A stretch of DNA of 58,689 bases from an uncultured Clostridia bacterium (GTDB taxonomy: Bacteria; Bacillota; Clostridia; UMGS1810), in NCBI GenBank assembly GCA_934463115.1, contig CAKSIN010000015.1, forward strand, positions 1-58,689. The letters are read 5' to 3'. The translations under genes were made by a program, and so were the position numbers. Positions 42,886 to 51,402 of this stretch are shown piece by piece. The notes under the pieces were generated by a model. It was not told the DNA's origin. It searched no databases and saw nothing but the letters and a program-made list of their open reading frames with translations. The first letter of the stretch is position 1. Every line of letters starts with the position of its first letter.

Positions 42886-44131
42886 TTCCGGGTTTATTGT
42901 TGGTTTTTCTCCGCGTCTTTGCGGAGAGGTTGGTATCAGCGGTTCAAAAAACAGCGCTTTGCCGGTAATGGCGGCATCGCTTATGGTGCGCGGAGAGGTG
43001 ATTCTCTGCAACATTCCGGATATATCAGACATATGGAACATGGCAGAAATGCTCCGTTCTCTCGGCTGCACCTGCGAACGCGACGGAACGGTTATGCGTA
43101 TCGATTCGTCGCATGTGTCCGGCACTGCAACCGATTATGATATTTCATCCAAACTGCGTGCATCATTTCTTGCTGCCGGGGCTCTTTTGTCAATGTTTCA
43201 CCGCGCGCGGATATCTCTTCCGGGCGGATGCACAATCGGACAGAGACCGGTGGATTTGCATTTGCGCGGTTTTGAAGCACTCGGAGCAAAGTGCGAAAAC
43301 GGCAGCGGATATATTGAACTGTCGGCGCAGGAACTTTGCGGAAACGAGATATATCTTGATTTTCCGTCTGTCGGAGCCACACAAAATATAATGATGGCAG
43401 CATGCCTTGCCGAGGGCGAAACGGTGATATCAAACGCCGCAGCAGAGCCGGAGGTTGAGGATCTCGGACGGTTTTTGAATATGTGCGGTGCCGATGTGTG
43501 CGGAGCCGGGACGGACAGTGTGCGGATACGCGGGGTAAAGCGGCTGCACGGGTGCAGCTACCGTATTATATCCGACAGGATAGAGGCAGGTACATTTATG
43601 ACGGCGGCTGCCGCTACACGCGGAAAAATTCGGCTAAAAAATGTTTGCTCTGCGCATCTTAAACCCGTTGTTGCAAAACTTTGCGAAATGGGGGTTGAGA
43701 TATCCGAAGACGAGGACGCAATAACCGTTAATGCCGACGGCAATGTTCACGCGGCGTCGGTACGTACATTGCCTTTTCCGGGGTTTCCGACCGATATGCA
43801 GTCACAGTTTGCGGCACTTCTTTGCGTTTGCAGCGGTACGTCAACCGTTACGGAAACGGTGTTCGAGAATCGGTTTATGTATGCCGGCGAACTTCTCAGA
43901 ATGAATGCGAATATACGGATAGACGGAAGAACGGCACACATAGACGGTGTGGACAGGCTATGCGGCGCAAATGTGAGTGCCGGTGACCTCCGCGGAGGTG
44001 CGGCACTTGTTATTGCAGGGCTGTGCGCCGAGGGAATAACGCAGATTGACAATGCCGATTATATTTATCGCGGTTATGATTCTTTTGAGGAGAAACTGCA
44101 GAGTATAGGGGCGAACATTCACGGAGTCTGA
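42869..44131 (+). CDS. murA: UDP-N-acetylglucosamine 1-carboxyvinyltransferase
   Basis: MurA adds enolpyruvate to UDP-GlcNAc in the first step of peptidoglycan synthesis. The catalytic Cys lies in PGGCTIGQRPVDLHL, so the enzyme should be fosfomycin-sensitive in this respect. GEVGISGSKNSALP and PFPGFPTDMQSQFAALL (with the conserved Asp) are also present. The start is uncertain. ATG 42869 and ATG 42857 lack good ribosome sites. The family alignment would begin at ATT 42884, eight bases after GGGAG. Length is 420 residues from 42869, normal. The extra residues differ from the canonical N terminus. Confidence 0.88.
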   Translation: MGDDFISGFIVGFSPRLCGEVGISGSKNSALPVMAASLMVRGEVILCNIPDISDIWNMAEMLRSLGCTCERDGTVMRIDSSHVSGTATDYDISSKLRASFLAAGALLSMFHRARISLPGGCTIGQRPVDLHLRGFEALGAKCENGSGYIELSAQELCGNEIYLDFPSVGATQNIMMAACLAEGETVISNAAAEPEVEDLGRFLNMCGADVCGAGTDSVRIRGVKRLHGCSYRIISDRIEAGTFMTAAAATRGKIRLKNVCSAHLKPVVAKLCEMGVEISEDEDAITVNADGNVHAASVRTLPFPGFPTDMQSQFAALLCVCSGTSTVTETVFENRFMYAGELLRMNANIRIDGRTAHIDGVDRLCGANVSAGDLRGGAALVIAGLCAEGITQIDNADYIYRGYDSFEEKLQSIGANIHGV

Positions 44132-44149
44132 TACTTGATTCTCTTTCGG

Positions 44150-46498
44150 CTAAACAGATTTCCATACACTGACGGCTATTACCGTCATGTCATCGTCGGC
44201 TTTTCCGCCGGAGCGTTTAAGCGCCTCGCCCAGAATTGCCGACGCTGCCATTTGCGGATTTGCGGTTTCCACTCCCTCGATAATATCCGGCAATTCATCT
44301 TTTTCACCGCAGAAGATATCCGCGACACCGTCCGATACCATGTATACCATTGCGGAATTTTCAACGGTGTACAGTTCGTTTTTTACACTTTCGCCGGATT
44401 CGGTCACACCCATGGGCAGAGAGTCGGATTCTATCTTCGACACACCGTATTCGTTTTTAATATAACTCGGAGCCGCGCCGCTTTTGAAAAAGTTTATTAT
44501 TCCGTCCGACAGGTTTACACTGCACACATCCATAGTTGCAAAACTTTCCCCCGAGGAGCACAAAAGCAGAGATGAAGTAATCATTTCGAGCGATGCGGAT
44601 ATATCCATTCCCGAATCCACAAATTCGCTCAAAAGTTCTATTGCCGTGCCGCTTTCAACCGATGCCTGCGTTCCGGTACCCATACCGTCGCTTATGGCGG
44701 CAATTTTTTCTCCGCGGCTGCCCGTGCATGTTAAAAAGCTGTCGCCGCTTACACTTTCGCCGTGTTTGCATGCGGCGGCATTCCCACAGGACGCGTTGTA
44801 CGGTTTGGCGGGTTTGAATCGTGCAATATTGTTTTCTCCCGAATACTCGGCGGATACCATTGATGTTTTTTCACCGGTAAGTGCCAGCAAAATCTCATTT
44901 ACCGTCTGTTCCTGTTTCTTTGAAATACGTTTTGCGCCAAAATTAAGTTCGGCTGTAAAATCACTTCCGCAGCCTTTTAAAAATGTGATATCTTCAACAT
45001 GAATATCGGCTCTGTCAAGCGCTGTCCGAAGCTGCTTTTCCGCCGGAATATCAAGGCACATGTCGAACTCGTGCGATATATTTCCGATACTGTCCGCTAT
45101 GGCGCGCAGCTGCCCGGACACAAGCATACGGCTGTCGTTCATTCTGGACTGCCACAGCTTTTCCACTTTGTAGATGTCGTACATTCTGTTAAACGACAGG
45201 ATAAATTCATTAATCTTTATACAGCGTGACGAGAACTCCGACGGCACATCCGAGGGCTGAAGCCTGCCTTTTTCTTCGGCGGTTTTCAGCATATTGAGCA
45301 TTGATTTGTAGCTGGATTTGTATCCGCGTTCCCAGCAGCTGTATTTCAGACCGCAGTCGGGGCAGATTTTTGACGACGCGGTGTCGAGCATGCGAATCAC
45401 ATAGCGATTTGACATTTCATTTTTCTTAAAGCGCGATTCATACGAAACGGCGAGTGCCGAAAATGATTCCGAGAGTCTTTTCAGCCTTTCGTCAATGTGC
45501 CCGCTGAGCTTGTCACGGGCAATATCGGTATCGCTCAGCGTGTGAACGGTTTTTGCGGAAAATGAAGATATGTAGCTTGTCGCACGCTTTGGGAGCACAA
45601 GAAATATGGCTGCTGCGGCAATAACCTCGAATATGTCAAACGGCAGTGCGTCACTCGTAAAAAAGGCTGTCATTGCCGCGTCGGCAAAAGTAAATCCGAG
45701 CACCACGCCCCAGCGCCCGAAACGTTTTGTAAGTCCCGAACAGAATGATGCAAGAGCGAACGCACCCACCGATGAACTCAGACTGTCGGTATTTGTGTCG
45801 GACACAAGGCCGAGTATTACACCCATTGCCGCACCGGCAGACAACTCGCCTTCGAGGTTTATAATAAGCAAAAGCACTATGGCGCAGATTACGGCGGGAT
45901 TGAGTCCGAAGATGAGTGGAATATCGGCAAGACAGCGTACAATAAGAGCAAATACGCATATTACGGAGGCAATTTCGGTATCGGATATGTAGCTGCGCTC
46001 GGATGCATTTATGATAACCGGAACGGCGGAATTAAACATGTATACACTGCCGAAACAGATTACCGATTCAATCAGCGCCGTGATAGCGTCATACAGATAG
46101 AATCCGGTAATGATATTTGCACAGATAAGGAATGTCATTAGCGATACCGCCGCACCGAGCGCACGCATAAATACGCGTTCGCCGCTGCGGGTGAATCCCA
46201 TAAAAAGCGTTGCGCCTATCATGGAGCACACATGTGTGAGAAACGGCAGACCGATTCCGCCGCGGACAGCACCGAGAACCGCCGCTGCCAGATAAACAAA
46301 CCATCTGTCGCGCGAGAATGCTGCCGCATATGCCGCCGCACCAAATGGAGCGAGCCCGCCAAAGACAGTGCAGCCCGACATTATGAAACACAAAATGACA
46401 TTTACCGCGTCATTTAGAGTTATGCTTAATTCAATTCCCTTTTTCCCGGACTTTACCCCGAAAATTGCGTCGGCAAATCCGCCCGAAAAATCTTTCAT
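44150..46498 (-). CDS. spoIIE: Stage II sporulation protein E
   Basis: SpoIIE is a PP2C-type phosphatase that dephosphorylates SpoIIAA to activate sigma-F in the forespore and also localises to the polar septum. The N-terminal ~320 residues hold about ten membrane segments. A central region follows, then the phosphatase domain with AISDGMGTG, MDVCSVNLSDG and YMVSDGVADIF, including the metal-binding Asps. ATG 46498 (MKDFSGGF) follows a GGGTG site. Length 782 residues. Convergent with murA at 18 bases. With spoIIR it shows a genuine sporulation programme. Confidence 0.94.
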   Translation of the reverse strand: MKDFSGGFADAIFGVKSGKKGIELSITLNDAVNVILCFIMSGCTVFGGLAPFGAAAYAAAFSRDRWFVYLAAAVLGAVRGGIGLPFLTHVCSMIGATLFMGFTRSGERVFMRALGAAVSLMTFLICANIITGFYLYDAITALIESVICFGSVYMFNSAVPVIINASERSYISDTEIASVICVFALIVRCLADIPLIFGLNPAVICAIVLLLIINLEGELSAGAAMGVILGLVSDTNTDSLSSSVGAFALASFCSGLTKRFGRWGVVLGFTFADAAMTAFFTSDALPFDIFEVIAAAAIFLVLPKRATSYISSFSAKTVHTLSDTDIARDKLSGHIDERLKRLSESFSALAVSYESRFKKNEMSNRYVIRMLDTASSKICPDCGLKYSCWERGYKSSYKSMLNMLKTAEEKGRLQPSDVPSEFSSRCIKINEFILSFNRMYDIYKVEKLWQSRMNDSRMLVSGQLRAIADSIGNISHEFDMCLDIPAEKQLRTALDRADIHVEDITFLKGCGSDFTAELNFGAKRISKKQEQTVNEILLALTGEKTSMVSAEYSGENNIARFKPAKPYNASCGNAAACKHGESVSGDSFLTCTGSRGEKIAAISDGMGTGTQASVESGTAIELLSEFVDSGMDISASLEMITSSLLLCSSGESFATMDVCSVNLSDGIINFFKSGAAPSYIKNEYGVSKIESDSLPMGVTESGESVKNELYTVENSAMVYMVSDGVADIFCGEKDELPDIIEGVETANPQMAASAILGEALKRSGGKADDDMTVIAVSVWKSV

Positions 46499-46576
46499 TT
46501 GTAAAACACCCGTCTTTCGTATATATAATCTGATTTTATTATACAACATACACCGCGTGAATTTTGTTGTAATGTG

Positions 46577-46632
46577 TAGCCGAAATACATTTTTATGCGA
46601 AAAAAATCAGAAATTTCGGCATATTTCGGCTA
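46577..46632. repeat. Inverted repeat between spoIIE and the csaB fusion gene
   Basis: TAGCCGAAATA (46577-46587) and its complement TATTTCGGCTA (46622-46632). A further TTTCGGC copy lies inside at 46614-46620. This lies between two divergent genes and may be an operator or leader hairpin for either. Confidence 0.5.
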
Positions 46633-46658
46633 TGTTTAAAATAAATTCAAAATGAGTG

Positions 46659-46687
46659 TTGTTTTAATTGCTTTTTTATGGTAAAAT
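46659..46687 (+). promoter_or_regulatory. Promoter of the GT-CsaB fusion gene
   Basis: TTGTTT (46659-46664), 17 bp, TAAAAT (46682-46687), 33 bases before ATG 46720. Confidence 0.75.
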
Positions 46688-46719
46688 ATAAACATTAAAA
46701 CCAAAAGGGGACAAAACCT

Positions 46720-48933
46720 ATGAAGATAATAATGGCGCTTGCGGGACTGGATATCGGCGGAGCCGAAACTCATGTTGTGGAGCTTTCGAAAGAGCTCAAG
46801 AGGCGCGGAAATGACGTTATAATGATTTCCGGCGGCGGTGTGTACGAAAAAGAGGTTACGGACGCCGGGATAAAGCACTACACCGTTCCGATAAAAAAAC
46901 GCAGCTACACGGCGATTATCAGGGCGAAGGGAATGATAAAGAAAATCATTAAATCCGAAAAACCCGATATCGTTCATTCGCATGCACGTATACCGAGCTT
47001 TATTATAGGTGTTATTCACAGAGAGATGCGGCGCTCGTTTGTGTATGTTACCACGGCGCACTGGACTTTTGACACATCGTTTGTTGTGAGGCATTTAACC
47101 TGCTGGGGGGATAAAACCCTCTCGGTCAGTGAGGATATAAAAAAATACCTGATTAAATATTACGATGTTAACCCGAAAAATATCTACATCAGCATAAACG
47201 GAATAGATTCGGGTAAATTCAGCAAAGATGTCCGTGCCGACAAAATCATTAAAGAATTTGACCTTAATCCCGAAGCGCGCAGGATAACATATGTAAGCCG
47301 CTTAAATCCGCTTGTCTGCGCTCCGGCATTCGGCATAATAGAAAAAATAAAAAAAATCAACGCTGCCGTTCCGGGAGTTGAAGTTATTATAGTCGGTGAC
47401 GGGGATTCCTATGCCGAAATGAAGCAAAAGGCCGACGAGGCAAACAAGCGTCTCGGCAGACGTGCAATTATTCTTACCGGCGGAAGAACGGATATAAACG
47501 AAATTCATGCCGCGGCAGAGGTGTGCGTTGGTGTGAGCCGCGCTATTCTGGAACCGATGTGTATGGAAAAGAAATGCGTTATCGCAGGGCAGGAGGGCTA
47601 TATCGGAATACTCGACGAGAGCAAACTGCCCGAGGCGATAGACTGCAACTTTACCTGCCGCGGATGCGCACCGCTGGATTCCGAAAGGCTTGCGGACGAT
47701 ATCATTTCGCTGTTTAAGTGCAGCGATGAAGAATCGAAAAAAATAACCGACTTCGGAAAATACGTCGTGGATAACTATTACAGCGTAAAGAAAATGGCGG
47801 ATGACAATTACAAAATGTATTGCGACGCGATATACGAACATGCGCAAAACACCGTTATCCTCGGCTACTACGGATACGACAACCGGGGGGATGACGCACT
47901 TTTGTATTCCATGCTGTCCGACATATCGGAGCAGTCGGATGTGTTTTCGCCGGTTGTTATGTCGCACAACCCGGAGCAGACGGAAAAGGAATACGCCGCG
48001 GCTGCTGTCGACAGGTTCAATATATTCAGGGTTCGGCGCGCAATGAAACGCGCAAAGCTGTTTATCGTCGGCGGAGGCAGCCTGATACAGGATGTAACGA
48101 GCACAAAGTCGCTTTTGTATTACCTGCTTTGCATAAGAATGGCTATTCGCCGAAATGTCAGGGTGATGCTGTATGCAAACGGAATCGGCCCGGTAAACGG
48201 CGAACGCAACCGCAAAATCACGGCAAAGATTCTCAACAAAGCCGATGTTATAACTCTGCGCGACGAAATGAGCCGCGAGATACTCGACGGCATGAACGTT
48301 ACAAAACCGAAAATCCGTGTTACCGGAGATCCGGCATTTTGCCTCAGTGAATGCGATTTTGACGGTGCGGAGAAAATTTTGAGTGAATTCGGCATTAACG
48401 GAAAATACATTTGTTTTTCCGTGCGCAGTTTTGTGAGCATGGAAAGCGATTTTGCAAAACACATGGCAGCTGTTGCCGACTATGTGTACGAAAAACACGG
48501 CTACACACCAGTTTTCGTTCCCATGCAGTACGAAAAGGATATTGATATAACGCGCCGCACGGCACAGCTCATGAAAAACCGCTGCGCGGTTGTGGCAGAC
48601 AAATCACTTTCCGTTTCCGAGATAGCCGCCGTTGTGTCAAAATCGGAGGGTGTTATCGGAACGAGGCTCCACATGCTTATATTCGGCGTGGCTTTGGGGG
48701 TTCCGGTATGCGGAATAAGCTATGATCCCAAGATAGACGGATTTCTGGACTCTGTAGGCAATAATGTTTGCATAAGCCTCGACGAGCTTGAAAGCGATAA
48801 GTACAGGGAAAAAACGGACAGATTTATCCTTGGGTTTGATAAAACAAGAGAATTAAACAAAAAAACGGCGGATGAAATGCGCGCCAAAGCAAAGGAAACG
48901 GCACATATTGCCGCCGAATTGTTAAATTCATAA
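46720..48933 (+). CDS. csaB: Fused GT4 glycosyltransferase and CsaB polysaccharide pyruvyl transferase
   Basis: Residues 1-370 are a GT4-type glycosyltransferase (GLDIGGAETHVVELSKEL at the N terminus, a nucleotide-binding end with the VGVSRAILEPM region). Residues 385-737 are CsaB, a ketal pyruvyl transferase acting on the secondary cell wall polymer, with GYYGYDNRGDDALLYSML, VGGGSLIQDVTS, YANGIGPV and GTRLHMLIFG. Pyruvylated polymer is the anchor for SLH domains, so the host probably has an SLH-type S-layer. The two activities are normally separate genes. Start ATG 46720 follows AGGGG. Followed by mutS2 after 18 bases. Confidence 0.92.
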   Translation: MKIIMALAGLDIGGAETHVVELSKELKRRGNDVIMISGGGVYEKEVTDAGIKHYTVPIKKRSYTAIIRAKGMIKKIIKSEKPDIVHSHARIPSFIIGVIHREMRRSFVYVTTAHWTFDTSFVVRHLTCWGDKTLSVSEDIKKYLIKYYDVNPKNIYISINGIDSGKFSKDVRADKIIKEFDLNPEARRITYVSRLNPLVCAPAFGIIEKIKKINAAVPGVEVIIVGDGDSYAEMKQKADEANKRLGRRAIILTGGRTDINEIHAAAEVCVGVSRAILEPMCMEKKCVIAGQEGYIGILDESKLPEAIDCNFTCRGCAPLDSERLADDIISLFKCSDEESKKITDFGKYVVDNYYSVKKMADDNYKMYCDAIYEHAQNTVILGYYGYDNRGDDALLYSMLSDISEQSDVFSPVVMSHNPEQTEKEYAAAAVDRFNIFRVRRAMKRAKLFIVGGGSLIQDVTSTKSLLYYLLCIRMAIRRNVRVMLYANGIGPVNGERNRKITAKILNKADVITLRDEMSREILDGMNVTKPKIRVTGDPAFCLSECDFDGAEKILSEFGINGKYICFSVRSFVSMESDFAKHMAAVADYVYEKHGYTPVFVPMQYEKDIDITRRTAQLMKNRCAVVADKSLSVSEIAAVVSKSEGVIGTRLHMLIFGVALGVPVCGISYDPKIDGFLDSVGNNVCISLDELESDKYREKTDRFILGFDKTRELNKKTADEMRAKAKETAHIAAELLNS

Positions 48934-48951
48934 TCGGAGGAATTTCAAAAA

Positions 48952-51315
48952 ATGGATGCACAGGTATTTAAAATACTTGAATTTGACAAGATAATATCCG
49001 ATGTTGCGCAGTATGCCGTAATGGATACCACGCGCGAAAGGATACAGATTCCGTATGTTTCGGACAATATAAAAAAGGTAAATATTTTGCAGAGCGAAAC
49101 GGCTGACGCGGTTACATTGCTCACAAAAAAGGGCAGTCCGCCGATAATGTGCGTTCACGATGTGCGCATGTCCTTAAAACGCGCCGTGCGCGGCGGTGTG
49201 CTGTCGGTTGCGGAAATAGTTTCCGTGGGCAAAGTTCTGGAGACATCGCGCAGACTCGCGGCATATCCTGACGATGTTCAGTGCGAATCGCTGTCGGAGC
49301 ATTTTGATGCGCTGCACACGGACAAGGAACTGGAAAAACGTATAACATCGTGCACTGCCGACGGCGAAACGCTATGCGATGACGCCTCGGCGGAACTTTC
49401 GGACATACGCAGAAAGATTCGCATTGCAAACAACAAAGTGCGCGATATCCTAAAGGGGATTATATCGTCGCCGACATATTCAAAGTGCTTGCAGGAACAG
49501 ATAATAACCATGCGCGGCGACCGCTATGTTGTTCCGGTAAAATCGGAACACAAGGGCGATATAAAGGGTATTGTTCACGACACATCTTCTACCGGGGCAA
49601 CACTTTTTATCGAGCCGATGAGCGTTGTCGAGGCAAACAACGAAATACGCGTTCTCACAGACAGAGAGCGCGACGAGATAGAGCGTATTCTCGCCGAACT
49701 GTCGGCGCATATTGCCGATTCGGCCGAACTTATTGAAATGAGCTACGGTGTAATCTCGGAGCTGGATACTGTTTTTGCGCGGGCGCATCATGCACTCAGA
49801 TACGGCTGTTACCGCCCGGTGCTCAATTCCGACGGTGTTATCCGCCTGGATAAGGCGCGCCATCCGCTGCTTGATCCCAAAAAGGCTGTGCCCGTCAATA
49901 TCTCGCTCGGAAAGGATTTCGACACACTTGTTGTGACGGGGCCAAATACGGGCGGCAAAACCGTTGTGCTCAAAACGGTGGGACTCCTCACTCTCATGGC
50001 GCAGTCGGGATTGCACATTCCGGCAAATGAAGGCTCGGTTATCGCGGTGTTCAAAAATGTGTTTGCCGATATAGGCGATGAGCAGAGCATAGAGCAGTCG
50101 CTCAGTACATTTTCGGCGCATATGGTTACAATTGTAAATATTCTCAAAAAAGTGGATGACAGGTCGCTGTGCCTGTTCGATGAGCTCGGAGCCGGTACCG
50201 ATCCGATAGAGGGTGCGTCACTTGCGGTGAGTATTCTTGAACGCGTGCGCGCTTTTGGGGCAAAAACAATGGCAACGACGCATTACAGTGAACTGAAAAC
50301 CTATGCCCTCGGAACGGACAGGGTGGAGAATGCGTCGTGTGAATTTGATGTGGAGACTCTTGCTCCCACATACAGGCTCCTGATAGGAATACCGGGAAAA
50401 AGTAACGCTTTTGCAATTTCAAAGCGTCTCGGATTGGACGACAGCATAATCGAGCAGGCAAAGACTTATATTGCAGGCGAGAATCTCAAATTTGAAGATA
50501 TTCTTCAGGAACTGGAAAAGAGCCGCCGCGAGGCATACCTGGACAAGGAGCGTGCCGAAAGCTACAAGGCGGAAACAGAAAGGTTAAAGCACGATACAGC
50601 CGAGGAAAACAAACGAATTAAGGAAAAAACCGACAAAATAATCGAACGCGCGCGCGCCGAGGCAAAAGAAATTCTCGACAGTGCAAAACGCGAATCGGAT
50701 GAAATGATAAGCGAGATACAGAAAATCCGCAAAATCAAGGATGAAAAAAAGACTCAGCAGGCAATACAGAAAGTGCGCACCGAACTCAACAAAAAAATCA
50801 ATGACAACAACGCGCGTCTCGCCGAATCGAGATTTTCGCCGAAAGAAAAATACAAAGTACCGAAAAATGTTAAATGCGGCGATGATGTGGAGATAGTAAA
50901 CCTCGGTCAAAAGGGTGTTGTATGCTCGCTCCCCGACTCGGGCGGCAACCTCACCGTTCGCGTGGGCATAATGAAGATTAAAACGAATATAAAGGATATA
51001 AAAATCACCTCCGCCGCAAAAAGCACTCCGAAAGTACGCTCATCCGGCGGCACAGGTATATCGAAAACAATGAATCTTTCGCCGGAACTTGATGTCCGCG
51101 GTGAAACGGTGGACAGCGCGGTTTTGCTTATAGACAAATTCCTCGACGACGCCATGATGTCATCGGTGGGACAGGTGAGAATCATTCACGGAAAAGGCAC
51201 GGGACTGCTCCGAAAGGGAATACATTCGTATTTAAAATCGCTGTCGTATGTCAAATCCTATCGTCTCGGCGTGTTCGGCGAGGGTGACAGCGGCGTGACA
51301 ATAGTTGAATTATAA
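48952..51315 (+). CDS. mutS2: MutS2 family protein (ribosome rescue/anti-recombination endonuclease)
   Basis: MutS2 lacks the mismatch-binding domain of MutS. The ATPase has Walker A TGPNTGGKTVVLKT and DELGAGTDPIEGA. A coiled coil (about 520-630) is followed by the C-terminal Smr domain with LDVRGETVDSAVLLIDKFL and HGKGTGLLRKGI, a nuclease motif. Reported roles are suppressing recombination and splitting collided ribosomes. Length 787 residues. GGAGG precedes ATG 48952. It lies 18 bases behind the csaB fusion. Confidence 0.95.
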   Translation: MDAQVFKILEFDKIISDVAQYAVMDTTRERIQIPYVSDNIKKVNILQSETADAVTLLTKKGSPPIMCVHDVRMSLKRAVRGGVLSVAEIVSVGKVLETSRRLAAYPDDVQCESLSEHFDALHTDKELEKRITSCTADGETLCDDASAELSDIRRKIRIANNKVRDILKGIISSPTYSKCLQEQIITMRGDRYVVPVKSEHKGDIKGIVHDTSSTGATLFIEPMSVVEANNEIRVLTDRERDEIERILAELSAHIADSAELIEMSYGVISELDTVFARAHHALRYGCYRPVLNSDGVIRLDKARHPLLDPKKAVPVNISLGKDFDTLVVTGPNTGGKTVVLKTVGLLTLMAQSGLHIPANEGSVIAVFKNVFADIGDEQSIEQSLSTFSAHMVTIVNILKKVDDRSLCLFDELGAGTDPIEGASLAVSILERVRAFGAKTMATTHYSELKTYALGTDRVENASCEFDVETLAPTYRLLIGIPGKSNAFAISKRLGLDDSIIEQAKTYIAGENLKFEDILQELEKSRREAYLDKERAESYKAETERLKHDTAEENKRIKEKTDKIIERARAEAKEILDSAKRESDEMISEIQKIRKIKDEKKTQQAIQKVRTELNKKINDNNARLAESRFSPKEKYKVPKNVKCGDDVEIVNLGQKGVVCSLPDSGGNLTVRVGIMKIKTNIKDIKITSAAKSTPKVRSSGGTGISKTMNLSPELDVRGETVDSAVLLIDKFLDDAMMSSVGQVRIIHGKGTGLLRKGIHSYLKSLSYVKSYRLGVFGEGDSGVTIVEL

Positions 51316-51333
51316 AAAATATTAATCAAGATG

Positions 51334-51378
51334 AAAAAAGGCTGCGGCAGAACATTTTTGCTCTGCTGCAGCCTTTGA
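51334..51378 (-). terminator. Terminator of hppA, between it and mutS2
   Basis: AAAGGCTGCGGCAGA pairs with TCTGCTGCAGCCTTT (one mismatch) around a ten-base loop. On the minus strand the stem is followed by six T. It may work in both directions. Confidence 0.9.
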
Positions 51379-51402
51379 AACGCCTTGTTTCAGCGCCTTT
51401 TG

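Noticed and set aside
47302..48498. 398-codon open frame opposite the GT-CsaB fusion
   Set aside because: Antisense shadow with no recognisable domain or start signal.
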